The notes under the pieces: model-generated | Databases searched by the model: none | The model's input: the letters and a program-made list of their open reading frames with translations, nothing else | Told to the model about the DNA's origin: nothing | Position numbers and translations under genes: made by a program | In this document: positions 20,873-31,534 of the stretch, in pieces | Position numbering within the stretch: position 1 is the stretch's first letter | Layout: every line of letters starts with the position of its first letter | Assembly (NCBI RefSeq): GCF_000142905.1 | Contig: NW_013657644.1 | Coordinates: forward strand, 277,664-341,663 | Source: Thecamonas trahens ATCC 50062 | Taxonomy: Eukaryota > Apusozoa > Apusomonadida > Apusomonadidae | DNA: 64,000 bases | Direction: 5' to 3'

Positions 20873-20895
20873 GGGGGGGGGGGGGGGGGGGGGGG
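20873..20895. repeat. Poly-G tract (23 G)
   Basis: A pure run of 23 guanines in the 166-bp spacer between the WD40 and DUF218 genes. It lies upstream of the latter's most likely start at 21002. Confidence 0.95.
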
Positions 20896-21001
20896 AGCAT
20901 TGGCCTCGTCCGGTGACACTGCTCTGCTTGCGTTTGAAGGGGAGACTGGCGGCAGCGGGAGCAGGAGGAATAGTGGCTCGGAGCGAGGGCTGAGGACGGG
21001 T

Positions 21002-21886
21002 ATGGGGGAGATAGGAGGTCGACACGGGGGGAAGCGGCGTATACGACTGGCGGTTCTGGCTGGGGTGGTGGCGGCACTGGCAGTGGTCCTGGCGCTGTAC
21101 GCACCGCGGCCGATGCACCGGCCGGCGCTGTTGGGCAGACTACATCATCCGGTGCCACGGCTGGCTGGCGCAAGTGAGCTGGTGGTGGTGGCTGGCCACA
21201 CAGTGTTTGCCGGTGCGTCGTTTGTTGGGGCCATGGACTCACCCGATGGCTGGCTTCTCCAGCCTTATCAAGTGGCTCAGATCGATGCCATCCTCGACCA
21301 CATCCGGACAGGCGTGGCCATTGCCGCAGCCAATCCAGAGGCGGTACTGGTCTTTACAGGCGGCGCAACGCATGCCGAGGTCCAGCGATCAGAAGCCGAG
21401 TCGTACCTGCATGCGGCAGACGCGGCAGATTGGTTCGGCGAGCCAGAGGTGGCGCGGCGGACGGTGACCGAGAACGCCGCGCGCGACTCGCTGGAGAACC
21501 TGCTGTTCTCGATCTGTCGATTTCGCGAGGTGACGGGGCGGCTCCCGGCACGGATTACCGTCGTGTCGTTTGAGTTTAAGCGCAATCGCTTCACCAACGT
21601 CCATCGCGCCGCACTCGGCTTCCCGGCCGAGTGCTTCTCGTTTGTTGGCAACCACGTCGCGGATGATGCCAGCGCCGACCTCGACGCCCACACCCGCACC
21701 GCTTTTAGCGCTGATCCATTTGGTTGCGGCGCGCCGCTGGCCGCCAAGAAGCAGGCCCGTAACCCGTTTGCTACCTCGATCGGCTACCCGATGGGTTGTC
21801 CGGAGCTCTCGGCACTCTTTGAATGCGAGCTTGTGGATGCGACGCTGCTGCCGTGGGGCGATGGTGGCTGGTGCAGTGGCAATTGA
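21002..21886 (+). CDS. DUF218 (YdcF/SanA-like) single-pass membrane protein
   Basis: Encodes 294 residues from the ATG at 21002, chosen because the upstream frame crosses a poly-G tract and a signal anchor follows directly (IRLAVLAGVVAALAVVLALY, residues ~14-33). The soluble part fits the DUF218 fold: a VVVAGHTVF strand, VLVFTGGATHAEVQRSEAESY, ENAARDSLENLLFS, then ITVVSFEFKRNRF. Conserved Ser/Glu/Asn positions of YdcF-type proteins appear present. The biochemical role of this family is poorly defined. Topology suggests a lumenal or extracellular domain in the secretory pathway. Confidence 0.7.
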   Translation: MGEIGGRHGGKRRIRLAVLAGVVAALAVVLALYAPRPMHRPALLGRLHHPVPRLAGASELVVVAGHTVFAGASFVGAMDSPDGWLLQPYQVAQIDAILDHIRTGVAIAAANPEAVLVFTGGATHAEVQRSEAESYLHAADAADWFGEPEVARRTVTENAARDSLENLLFSICRFREVTGRLPARITVVSFEFKRNRFTNVHRAALGFPAECFSFVGNHVADDASADLDAHTRTAFSADPFGCGAPLAAKKQARNPFATSIGYPMGCPELSALFECELVDATLLPWGDGGWCSGN

Positions 21887-22458
21887 ACCCTGTTCCGACA
21901 ATGAAGTCGGGTGGAACCGGCTGCGTGGCCTCTGGCAGTGCGAGTTGCGCGTCATGTCCGCGCGTCATGCCGCGCGTCATGTTGTCGCTAAAAACCAGCG
22001 GCGCGTTGGCGTAGGCAATGAATCCGGCGGAGCGGACGACACAAATTTTAAAAGAACAAAAACCTGGGCGCACGCGCCGACATCGGGTCAACGTTCGTAT
22101 CTTCGGCAACGCTTCTCTCGCCTTTGCAGGCAGGGTAAGTGACGGCCTTGTACGGAAAGTGGTGCAGGTTTCTTCAGCAAGGAGTCACAAAGACGACAAC
22201 CACCCAAGCACGTGTGTGACATTGTGCTCCATCCATCTACCTCTTTGTCGACATCGTGTTGCTGACGCTGAGGCTTTCCTTTCGCTCCGCGTCTCGGCTG
22301 CCTTTGTTCCGCTCGTGACGTCGGTGGTCGTCGACTGACACGTGGACCGCATCAAATTGGGCCATTCATTCGGTGGCGCTACGTTTTTTTTTCTTGTGCT
22401 TCTTCTTTCTCGAAGAGACATCACCACCGGCTACGGCTCTGGTTGCAGCGTGTGGCTG
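21887..22458. other. Intergenic region
   Basis: This lies upstream of the eIF2-alpha kinase gene. It has three near-copies of GCGCGTCATG at about 21948-21982 and an A/T-rich patch (22045-22062) unusual for this genome. The kinase frame is open upstream to 22342 but starts with no ATG there, and that part (hydrophobic, FFFLVLLL) is probably leader. No RNA gene recognised. Confidence 0.5.
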
Positions 22459-24063
22459 ATGACAGAGGCATCGTCGGCGCAGTCGCTCTCGGTGAGCAGC
22501 TCGCGGTACGCCAGCGAGTATGATGAGCTCGGCCAGCTCGGGTTTGGAGGCTTTGGCTCGGTGTTTCGGGTTCGCGCGCGGCTGGACGGGCACCTGTATG
22601 CGGTGAAAAAGGTGGTGCTCCCGCCCAACGCCTCGCCACTGCCGGCGCGTGAGCGGAAGGAAGTACAGCTCCTTGCGCGGATCTCGAATCATCCGCACAT
22701 TGTGCGCTACTTTTCGTCGTGGGTGGAGCGGGTGCTCCGGGCTGACGTCATGTGCGACGAGGACGACGAGTCGGGACTCGGCGAGTCGTGGTCGATGATC
22801 TCGCTGGCGTCGTCTGACTCGATCGGCGGGACCGCACGCGGGCTTTTCTTTCTCGACGAACACAGCAGCGAGAGTGGAGGGGATGATGACGGCAGCAATG
22901 CGCCGGTCGTGGAGGCGCGGGTGGGCGGCGAGGAAGTCGACGTGCTGTTTGTGCAGATGGAGCTGTGCTCGGACCTGACGCTCCGTGAGTGGCTGGACGA
23001 TCCGGACCGGAGCGTGGACCGCGAGGTGAACCTGCGGATCCTGTCGCAGCTGCTTGCGGCACTGCAGCATGTGCACGCCTTTAACGTTGTTCATCGCGAC
23101 ATCAAGCCGGCCAACGTGTTCCTCGAGTCAAACACGGTTGTCAAGCTCGGCGACTTTGGCCTTGCGACGTCGATCTTTGAGCAGTGTGGGGTGCCGCCGC
23201 CGGCAGAGGCGAGCTCGGCAGGAGGCGGCGAGGCTGCATCGATGGGTCTGCTGAGGATCCCGAGTGCAGCAGCGCCTGGAGGTGGGTTGGGCACAGCGCG
23301 ATCGATCCCGTCGGATGTGTCTGAGGCTGGCAACCTGACGCAGGGTCTCGGATCGACGTTGTACGCAGCGCCGGAGCAGGTCGATGGTGACGGGCGGTAC
23401 GGAACCGGTGCCGACATGTTTTCGGTCGGCCTTGTGATGGTCGAGATGTTCCTCCCGCCGTTTACCACGATGATGGAGCGGGTGCGGACGCTCGAGGCGG
23501 CACGCGCAGGCCACCTCGATCCGCAGATCTACTCAGCGTACCCGCAGGTGGCAGACCTCATTGCGTCCCTGCTTGTGGTGGACAGCGAGCGGCCGACGGC
23601 GGCGGCGCTGCTGCGGCACCCGGTGTTTGAGCCTGTGTGGGTCGGGTCGGCGACCGGCTCGGACATGGCATCGTACTCGCCGACCTCGTGGCACTGGGGC
23701 ACGCCGCCGGCATCGCCTATGGGCGGCAGCAAAGCCGGGCGGGCACGGGCACACTCGGGTTTTGACGGCCCTTGGGAGCTGAGCGCCGAAGGCGGCGACG
23801 ACCCCGGCAGCTCACCGGCCCGCGGCGCGTCGCCGCTCCTACGCGTCGCACCGCCGCCGAGCCCCTCGGGCTCACCGCCGTTTGCGCTCACCCCGCCGCC
23901 GTGTCATGGGTGCAGCCAGCGCGAGACAGGCATGGAAAAGCTGTCGACCAAGCTGCAGGCGTCGGAGGCGCGGGTGGCGCAGCTCGAGGCCTACATCCGC
24001 TCGCTCGGGGCGGTACCGCCGCTGGCGCCCGCGCCGTCGTCGCTACCGCGAACCTGGTCATGA
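22459..24063 (+). CDS. eIF2-alpha kinase, HRI (EIF2AK1)-like
   Basis: Encodes 534 residues. The N-terminal SRYASEYDELGQLGFGGFGSV matches the kinase-domain entry of eIF2-alpha kinases. Catalytic features are the Gly loop (~27-35), YAVKKV Lys (~49), HRDIKPANVFL (~211), DFGLA (~232) and GSTLYAAPEQ (~297). A large acidic/Ser-rich insert splits the N-lobe, as expected for this family. The family-specific MERVRTLEAAR motif follows the helix F region. There is no HisRS domain and no lumenal domain, so it is not GCN2- or PERK-like. A C-terminal coiled coil (~491-512) resembles HRI. Expected role: phosphorylate eIF2-alpha and reduce translation under stress. Its last Ser codon and stop (TCATGA) are shared with the opposing SOSS-B gene. 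Confidence 0.85.
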   Translation: MTEASSAQSLSVSSSRYASEYDELGQLGFGGFGSVFRVRARLDGHLYAVKKVVLPPNASPLPARERKEVQLLARISNHPHIVRYFSSWVERVLRADVMCDEDDESGLGESWSMISLASSDSIGGTARGLFFLDEHSSESGGDDDGSNAPVVEARVGGEEVDVLFVQMELCSDLTLREWLDDPDRSVDREVNLRILSQLLAALQHVHAFNVVHRDIKPANVFLESNTVVKLGDFGLATSIFEQCGVPPPAEASSAGGGEAASMGLLRIPSAAAPGGGLGTARSIPSDVSEAGNLTQGLGSTLYAAPEQVDGDGRYGTGADMFSVGLVMVEMFLPPFTTMMERVRTLEAARAGHLDPQIYSAYPQVADLIASLLVVDSERPTAAALLRHPVFEPVWVGSATGSDMASYSPTSWHWGTPPASPMGGSKAGRARAHSGFDGPWELSAEGGDDPGSSPARGASPLLRVAPPPSPSGSPPFALTPPPCHGCSQRETGMEKLSTKLQASEARVAQLEAYIRSLGAVPPLAPAPSSLPRTWS

Positions 24064-24523
24064 CGGCCACGTCGCGCTGGACATGTTCGGCTCTTCAACA
24101 AACAGCATCTCAAACTCGCCCGTCCGCTCTAGCTTTCCCCTCTTGCCGCAGTACAGGATGAGATGACCAGCGTGGAGCTCGGTGTATCCGCCACGGAGGC
24201 TGAAGATCTCCCCGGGCTCCAGCATGCTCCCGACGTCATCCCACACCGCAAACGTGACAGAACCGGTGGCATCAGCCACCTTGAACGTCGTCACCTTTGC
24301 GCCCGACTTGATCGTCCGCACTCCTGTGTGACATTGTGGGTGAGCAGGACAGTTGTGAGTGTGTGTATGTGGAGCTGGCCGCCTGACCCGCGCGCCCTCC
24401 CGCCACCGACCCACCGACCAGCACAGGCATACCGAGCTTGTCGAGCACCACAAATGCAGTGTTGACGACCCTCAGCTCGGGAGTGAGCTCAGCAATGGAG
24501 GCATCAACCCCTGTCTGGGCCAT
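24058..24523 (-). CDS. SOSS complex subunit B (single-stranded DNA-binding protein NABP/SSB1-like), one intron
   Basis: Two exons: 24415-24523 and 24058-24323, joined across a 91-bp intron (24324-24414; donor GTGGGT, acceptor CACAG, phase 1). The 124-residue product is one OB fold. Compared with human NABP2, residues align as FVVLDKLGM, GVRTIKSGAKVTTFKVAD, TGSVTFAVWDD, GEIFSLRGGY, LILYCGKRGKLERTGEF and FVEEPN. The family binds ssDNA in the SOSS/INTS3 complex during double-strand-break repair. The short C-terminal tail is truncated relative to animals. Translation likely starts at 24523; an upstream in-frame Met at 24589 falls in poly-Pro sequence. The gene shares TCATGA with the kinase gene. 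Confidence 0.85.
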
Positions 24524-24760
24524 GGCAGGATCCTCGTCGAGATGAGTGTGGTCGTCACGACCAGATTGGGGGGGGGGGGGGGGGGGCAACCGACTCGTCC
24601 GCCTTGCCGACTTGCCCTGGCCTCAGCCCACGCCACTCCACTCACCACCACCACACCACCACCACCACCACCACCACCACTACACCACTACACCACACAC
24701 ACACACACATACACACAGACCACAGACCACACACATTCCACAAACTCCATAGACGGTGAC
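24524..24760. promoter_or_regulatory. Shared upstream region of two divergent genes
   Basis: This 237-bp interval lies between SOSS-B (-) and a coiled-coil gene (+). It contains 19 G at 24568-24586, CCA/CAC repeats (24645-24685) and an AC-rich run (24695-24735). No classical core promoter was recognised. Confidence 0.5.
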
Positions 24761-25667
24761 ATGTCTGGAACACCATCCGCAAACCGTCGCACGCGGTCGT
24801 TGAAGGGTCGCCGTCGGGTCGCCACGCCCACCTCCAACCGCCAGGCCGTCAAGTTCCTGACCCAGAGGTAAGTGATGGACCTGGGAAGGAAGGAGGGGGG
24901 GGGAAGGGAGGGGAGGGGAGGGGAGGGGAGGGGAGGGGAGGGGAGATAGACTCATGCAGAAGGAACGGTTGGGAATCGATCGGGATCGGATGGTTGGGCT
25001 TGGGTTGTGGTGGATTGCGCGGTGTGTGTGGCTGGTGTCTGACGGGCGGATGGGGATGGGCTGGGTTGGGCGACTGGGGCTTGCGGGCGAGGGATTGTGT
25101 ACTGGTGGTGGTGGTGGTGGTGGTATTGCTGCTTTGGTTGAATTCTGGTCGAAATCAATGCCCTCGTCTTCGGCGCTGTTGCTGTTGCTGGGCCATCGTC
25201 GCAGGGCCAAGGAGCGGGAGGCACGGAGGGAGGCCAAGCTGGCACAGCTGGATCACGAGCAAAGGGAGCTGGACTTTCAGTATGTGCAAAAGGTGAAAGA
25301 AGCCAACGATATGTTGTTGACGCTGGCACCGACCAAGCAGTATCGGGTGTTCAAGGCTCATGCGCGGGCCGAGCTGCGCATCCACTTGTACCAGAAGGAC
25401 GACCTGCTGAAGGACCTTTCCATCGACCGTTTCCGGCGCGAGTACAAGCGGCTGCTGGTAGAGATCGAGCGCCGCGAGTCGCAGGCTCGCATGGGTCTCT
25501 CTGCTCGCTCGCGCGCAGAGACGGCCAAGCAGCGGCGGCAGGCCACCCGGCAGGAGATGCAGTCTGTCCTTCTCGACACCACCCGGCTCATCGGCCGACT
25601 CCGCGATCAGCTCGAGGAGCTCGAGTCCAAGGGCGGGTCCTTCTCGCCCTACATCGAGCGCCGTTAG
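24761..25667 (+). CDS. Small coiled-coil protein of unknown function, one intron
   Basis: Exons are 24761-24867 and 25205-25667, with a 337-bp intron (24868-25204) using donor GTAAGT and acceptor CGCAG, phase 2. The junction restores LTQRAKEREARREAK. The product is 189 residues, almost wholly alpha-helical and charged after a basic N-terminus (NRRTRSLKGRRRVATP). I recognise no family. Length, charge and helicity would suit a cytoskeletal or ciliary structural protein, but that is a guess. The intron carries a (GGGGA)n run at about 24900-24950 and a GGT run near 25103-25125. Confidence 0.65.
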
Positions 25668-26123
25668 CGCCTGCCTCTTTCCCATGGGCCCAGCATGGTG
25701 ATCTTGACCTCACCCTCTTGCCCTTTCTGGACCGCATTCTGCTCGCTAGCATCTACTGTAGATCCGCATGAAGCCGTTTGCAAACGCCTTATCCCCATCA
25801 TCACCTTCCCCATCTAGCACCACCATCCCCCAACAACAGTATGGCCATCAACAGTGTGGCCATCCACATCATGGCTGTCTTCATCATCGCCATCGCCATT
25901 GTCGCCATCACCAACATTAACATCATCGTCATCACCATCACCATCACTGGCCTCGCCACCATCACCATCATAATCACCCCAACCCCAACCCCAACCCCAA
26001 CCCCAACCCCAACCCCACCCACTCTCCTCCCTCCCCCCTCCTCCTCCCTCCTCCACCACCAGCCAATCCCAGCACCGGCCAAACGGCCACCACTCCACTT
26101 TCTTGTGAACACCCAGCCAACTC
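25668..26123. other. Intergenic region with CAT-rich and telomere-like repeats
   Basis: This lies between two plus-strand genes. A CATCAC/ATC-rich stretch occupies about 25795-25975, followed by (CCCCAA)6 and C/T-rich DNA up to the next start. The open frames here are all repeat-driven. Nothing else recognised. Confidence 0.55.
25977..26016. repeat. Telomere-like (CCCCAA)6 tract
   Basis: Six perfect CCCCAA units followed by CCCC; the other strand reads (TTGGGG)n. This is the ciliate-type telomere motif in an internal position, about 110 bp upstream of a start codon. Simple-repeat expansion in a C-rich leader is the plain alternative. Confidence 0.9.
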
Positions 26124-28176
26124 ATGAGTGAGGACGGTAAGGCCAGATCCCCTCCCGTCCCTCCCCCTACACACACCCACACACCCACACACACTCTCTC
26201 TCTTTATCCATACCCTCCCCCCTTCACTCACCCTCCCCCCCCCCCCTCCCTTCGTAGGTGATGCCCTTCAGGCACTCTGGGACGCATGCGAGGAGGGAGA
26301 GCTGTCTGCGGTAGAGTCAGCACTGACTGCCGTTGGAGACCGATTGGATGTGGTGGATACGGATGGAGATGGTTACACCGCTTTGCAGTATGCTGTGAGG
26401 GCAAAGGCGCCTGATGTGGTCAGGTTTCTGTTGGCGGAAGGTGCTAATCCCGAAGTCCCGTCGGCCTTTGGTGGAGAGACGGCTCTTCATCTGGCGACAA
26501 AGCTCCAACACGCGGCTCTGGTGGACATACTGCTCAATGACGGCTTTGCTCGCCCTGATCCTCCTTCTTCAAAGACGGGCATGACTCCATTGGACATGGC
26601 GATGGATCCGGCTTGCAAGGATCTGCTTCGTCAAGCCATGGACCTCCAGCTAGACTCGGAAGATGCTCCTGCTCATGATCCGGCTCGGGTCATGGCCAAG
26701 GCTCTGTATGACTTTGTGGCAGAGCACGATGAGGAGATGTCTCTTGCTGTTGGCGATGTTGTCCTCGTTGAGACATGGGACGAGGGCAACGAGTGGCAGC
26801 ATGGCCACAAGATCAAGAACATCGCCCGCAACCCGATCCTCCTCGGGCCTGTTGGCCTCTTCCCGTCCAACTTTGTCGATCCTGTCGAGGTGCCGGCTCC
26901 GGCGCCGCCCGTTCCCGCCTTGCCGGCTAACGCCTCCTCGATGTCCACGCCCAAGTCGAGCAAGGCGGGCAAGGCCAAGTCCAAGCTGGACTCGACCAAG
27001 TCGCCGTCTGCCGCCACTGGTGCGCTCTCGCCCGAGACCAAGGAACTGCTGCGGAAGCAGAAAGAGCAGCGCGCACTGGTCAAGGAGCAGCTGGCTAAGG
27101 TCGACGGCTTTGTCCTTCCGTCGGATCTCCAGGCCAAGCTCGAAGACGAGACTGACGACTTTGACGACTGGTCGTCAGTTGACGACGCAGAGCCCAGGAC
27201 CGATGCAGGCGCCAAGCCGCAGCAGGCCAAGGTCACTCTGGCTGCGCCAGCGTCGTCATGGGCTGCCGCTTTTGGCGAGTCCACTGCCCCGCTCCTCGAC
27301 TCATACCAGCTCATCCGCGAGGCGCTGGATGCCGTCAAGCTCCCCAAGTACCTCGAAAACTTTGAGGATGCCGGCGTCGACGACTCGCTCCTTGCAGAGC
27401 TTGACCTTGCAGACCTCAAGGAGATGGGCATCTCGCGCCTCGGCGACCGCAAGAAAATCCTTATGGCGCTCAAGGCTGCCGGTGCCATTGAGGCTAAGCC
27501 TCCTCTTGACACCTCCGACGTCGATGTCGGTGTTGACGACGACGCCGACGTCGGCCGTGACTCGGGCGACGCCGACGTGCCACCGGCCAACTCAAAGCGA
27601 TCAGGTCGCCGTCGCAAGAACAGGCGCAACCGCGGCGCAGCCGCAGCCGCCGGCGCTACCGGCGTTGCTGTCGGTGCAGTCGCTGGCGCTGGGCTTGCTT
27701 CCGATGACTCTGGCCCGCCGCCAGCCCCGCCCAAGCGAGTCTCTTCGCTCGCCTTTGTCGACTACGACTTTAAGGCTGCTGCCGCTGCCGAAAAGTCCAA
27801 GTCGGCCGACCGCCCGCAATCAGCGCTGGCTCGGTCGGCGTCGCGCTCGCGTCGCGGCGGTGACCCATCGCTCCGTTCAGCAGCGGCCAGGAACCGGGCC
27901 TCGCGGTTCGGCGCCTCGCCCGTCACCACCGACGACGCCAGCCCGCCGCCGCCGCCCAAGCGCGTGTCGTCGATGGCATATGCCGACTACGTCTTTGACC
28001 CGTCCAAGCCTCCTCCCTCGGACAAGGCCCGCGACGGCGAGAGCGACGGCACCGACATCATCTCCGACGACGATGTCGATCCTTTCACCCGCCGCCAGCG
28101 TGAGCAGGCTGCCCGCCAGCGCCAGCAGCAGCAACAGCAGCAGCAGCAGAGCAAGGGATGCTGCGTTGTCATGTAG
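26124..28176 (+). CDS. Ankyrin-SH3-SAM protein with C-terminal CaaX box, 13-nt first exon
   Basis: Exon 1 (26124-26136) encodes only MSED plus one base; a 121-bp intron (26137-26257; donor GTAAGG, acceptor CGTAG) follows, giving MSEDGDALQALWDACEEG. Total 643 residues. Ankyrin repeats cover ~5-130, an SH3 domain ~150-214 (KALYDFVAEHDEEMSL to GLFPSNFV), and a SAM domain ~355-415 (YLENFEDAGVDDSLLAELDLADL). Gly/Ala/Ser-rich disordered sequence follows, with two copies of a PPPPKRVSS-type motif, then poly-Gln near 28120-28150. The end, KGCCVVM, is a plausible CaaX prenylation signal with an adjacent Cys that could be palmitoylated. This suggests a membrane-tethered scaffold for signalling or actin. 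Confidence 0.8.
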
Positions 28177-28205
28177 CTGCAACGTTTTGCTTTCAATGAA
28201 CATCG

Positions 28206-31200
28206 TCACTCATCATCATCGTCGCTCTCGGTCTCGGTCTCGACCGACGAGCCCCACACGTTGTTGTTCCCGCCGTCGGACGACACACTCACGATCGAGG
28301 CTGACGAAGGCGAGCCCATCGCTGGCACCGGTGACTGGGCGATTGCATCAAACTTAGCAAGGTGCCCGGTGTCGGACGAAGCCTCGTCGGCAAAGTTCAT
28401 CGAGTCGGCCGAGATGGCCAGCGACTCGGCCGAGGACCGGAACCGAGCGTCGTAGATAAAGGTCGGCGTGAACGCGCCCGACCGCGGGCCGGTCACACGC
28501 AGCTCGTCCGGATCATCGACAAGGGCGGCCAAGTACACGTAGTCATCGTCCGAGTCGAGCGTCCCAAGCGACTCGATGGCCGAGCCCCACTCGCACGACA
28601 TCGACCGCAGCCGCTGCCGCGGTGTCGGTGCGCCCGGCGTCGTCGGCGTCGGCAGCGACTCGGAGAGCGATGCGTTCGACACGTCGCGCACCACATGGAC
28701 CTCGAGCATCGGCAAGCCTGTCGTCTCTGATGCTGACGGCGTTGTCGCCGGTGAAGGTAGCTCCAAGCTGCTGCTGCCGCCGCTGCCGCCGCCGGCGCTG
28801 GCCTGCCGCTGCTTGACCCGCTCTGCCGCCGCGTGGTCCTGCAGTGCGTGGTCGACCTCGACTAGCAGCGACGCGAGTGTGTCGCGGACCTCGACACGGT
28901 GCTCCTTCGGCGTGTGCTTGATGAGCGCCGCAATGTCCGACCGCGGCGGTGGAAAGTCGACTAGCGCCGCCAGACCCGACGCGCTGTCGCCGATGGTCTT
29001 GGCAAACGCAACCAGGCCGTCGAGCGTCACCTCGTTGCCGTCGGTCCGAAGAATCCGCAGCATCGGTCCAGTCGGCCCGGCGTCTTTCAGCGTCGCCGCC
29101 AGCAGACTCAGCGTCGACGAGCAGCGGTTGTGGGAAATGTCGAGCTCGGTGAGCGCCGGCGCCCGCTTGAGCGCCAGCAGCAGCGGTTCCAGCGACGAGC
29201 CGAGGTAGCGTTTGCGGTCGGCCGAGCCCGCGAGCGAGAGCGTGTGCAGCGTTGAGCCGGGCGAGGTTGTCAGTGCCACAAGCAGCGACATGGCCAGGTC
29301 TGTGTGCTTTCCGCGGTGCTTGAGGTTTCTTCCAAACCGCAGCTCCTGCAGTGTGTCCACTTTGCACAGGCCAAGCAGCAGCTCGCACACTCCGTCGTTG
29401 TTCTTGGTCTTGAGCGTGATGCCCTCCATCGTCAGCGCTGTCAGGTTCTTCGAGTCCGCCAGCGCCGCGAGGAGAAGCTGCTCGCCGCGCAGGCCGTAGT
29501 CAAAGTTAGAGACGTCGACGTCGACCGACGGCTTCGACCGATCGTTGAGGAGACAGGCCAAGAGCGAGACGAGCCCCTCGCGCCCGACCCGGACTCCAGC
29601 CAGCGAGACCTCGTGGACCGGCGAGGTGACCACCGCCGCCCGAAGCGCCGGCAACGCTCGCTTGTCGAGCGTGTTGCCAGCCAGTCCCAGACTCTGCAGT
29701 GACGGCGCGAGCTGCACCGTCTTGGCCAGCACTCCACAGTCAATGCCAGTGTGCGAGAGGTCAAGCCGAGTCAGGGACGGCGCGAGGCTCACCACGTTCC
29801 ACAGCGCTCGCGCCGCCGACGACGACGACAGCTTGTTTGATGCGAGGTTGAGCGTCCGCAGCGTCCATACCACCCGCCCGTCCAGAGCCGCCAGCGGCGC
29901 AGCCGGCCGAGGGTAGCCGCTCGCTTCGCACCGTTCGCACCCGTCACACGACTCGCTCTCCGAGCCCAGGCTCGCGTCCGACGCCGATGAGTCGAGTACA
30001 AACTCTCCGTCGCCGACCGAGCCCTCCTCAAACGGCAGGTTCGAGAGGCTCGAGCTGTGAGCCAGCCGCGAGCCCGGTCCAGCAAACACGCTCGGCGTCG
30101 CGCCGCCACCTGGCAGCGCCGCCGACGCCGACGACGGCGATGCCGAGTAGTCGTCAGTCGGCGGCTCACCTGTCGACGGCCCAGCATCGGGCGCTGCCGC
30201 CGCTGTCGGCGGCCCGCCGCTGCCTTCAGCGCCCAAGCCGGCCGCCGCCGACGCCGCTGCTGCATCCTCAAGCGTCTCCCAGTCGAGGTCCGCCAGCTCG
30301 AGCCGCTTCGCCACCAGCGCGGTAAGAAGCGTCGAGACGCCGGTTCGTGACGACGGCAGCGCCGCAGAAAGATCCAGCCCGACCAGCGAGGTGCCCGCGC
30401 CCAGGACGGTCCCGAGCTCGGAAAGCACCTTGTCTGGCAGCGGGTTGCCCGCCAGGGAGAGGACTCGAACCCGTGGCATGGCGTCGCGGAGGCCAGTGAG
30501 CAGCGTCCGCCACGCCGTCGATGATGACGGCAGCCCGAGCTCGGCCAGATCAAAGTGAGTGAGGTGGAGGTTGTGGGCGAGGAGCTGCGCAAGCTGCGGG
30601 ACCACAGACTTGCACGAAATGCCGTGGAGTGAGAGGTGCGTAAAGTAAGCCGAGTGTGTGAGCGCCGAGAGCAGCGGGCCGGTCGTCGGCATGTGCAGCG
30701 GCGCGCCCGATCGCAGGTTGGCCGAGAGTGCGAGCATGTGAACGTCAAACTCGCGCTCGATGCCGTCGTCGAGCGACTGGATGTGGTTCACCACCGCAGG
30801 GCAGATCTCGACGTCATAGAGAACACAGAACGCGCGGTACGCCGCCACAAACCCTCCGCAATGCCGCGCCGGCAGCGGTAGCGGATCCAGCGGCGGAAGC
30901 AGTCGCCGCACATTGATGTCGACCGTGTACTCGGCCGGCCAGCCCAGCGTCACCGCGCGGAGCGCCGTGAGCAGCGCCTGTAGAAACTCACGGATCCGCG
31001 CAGGATGCGAGGCAAAGACCACAGAGTGCTGCGCCTGCAGCCAGAGAAGCCGGATATCGTCGGGATTGTGCGACTGGATGTGCGAGAGTGCGTAGAGTGG
31101 GATCTTGTGCAGGACGACGGGGTCAGCGCCAAGCTGGGGCAGCGACGGCTGGACCACAAAGAGCACAAACTCAAAGAGGACGGCAACCGCGCCGCCGGCG

Positions 31201-31496
31201 GCCTGCGAGTTGGCGTCGAGGAGCGAGACCCACTTGCAAAATAGCAGCTTTTGCTCCACCTTGAGCATCCGAGCCATCTGCTCGCCGGCCACGTACGCAA
31301 TCGCCAGCTGGGTATCCGACTCTTCCATCGCGTAAACAGCGAGGCTGACCGGCGCTGCTGCCCGCCGCCGCGCCTTGCGCCGCGCCCGCCGAGCCGCACG
31401 GGCTGCCGCCACCCCACTGATGCTTCGAGAGGCCACACCAGCGCGTGAGGTCTCGCAGGAGATCTTAGCGTCGTCGTCAGAGTTGCCCGAGCCCAG

Positions 31497-31534
<38 letters not shown>

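Noticed and set aside
22342-22458. N-terminal hydrophobic extension of the eIF2-alpha kinase, suggesting a membrane-bound PERK-like enzyme
   Set aside because: The extension has no ATG and no room for a lumenal domain. The first ATG at 22459 directly precedes the kinase domain entry.
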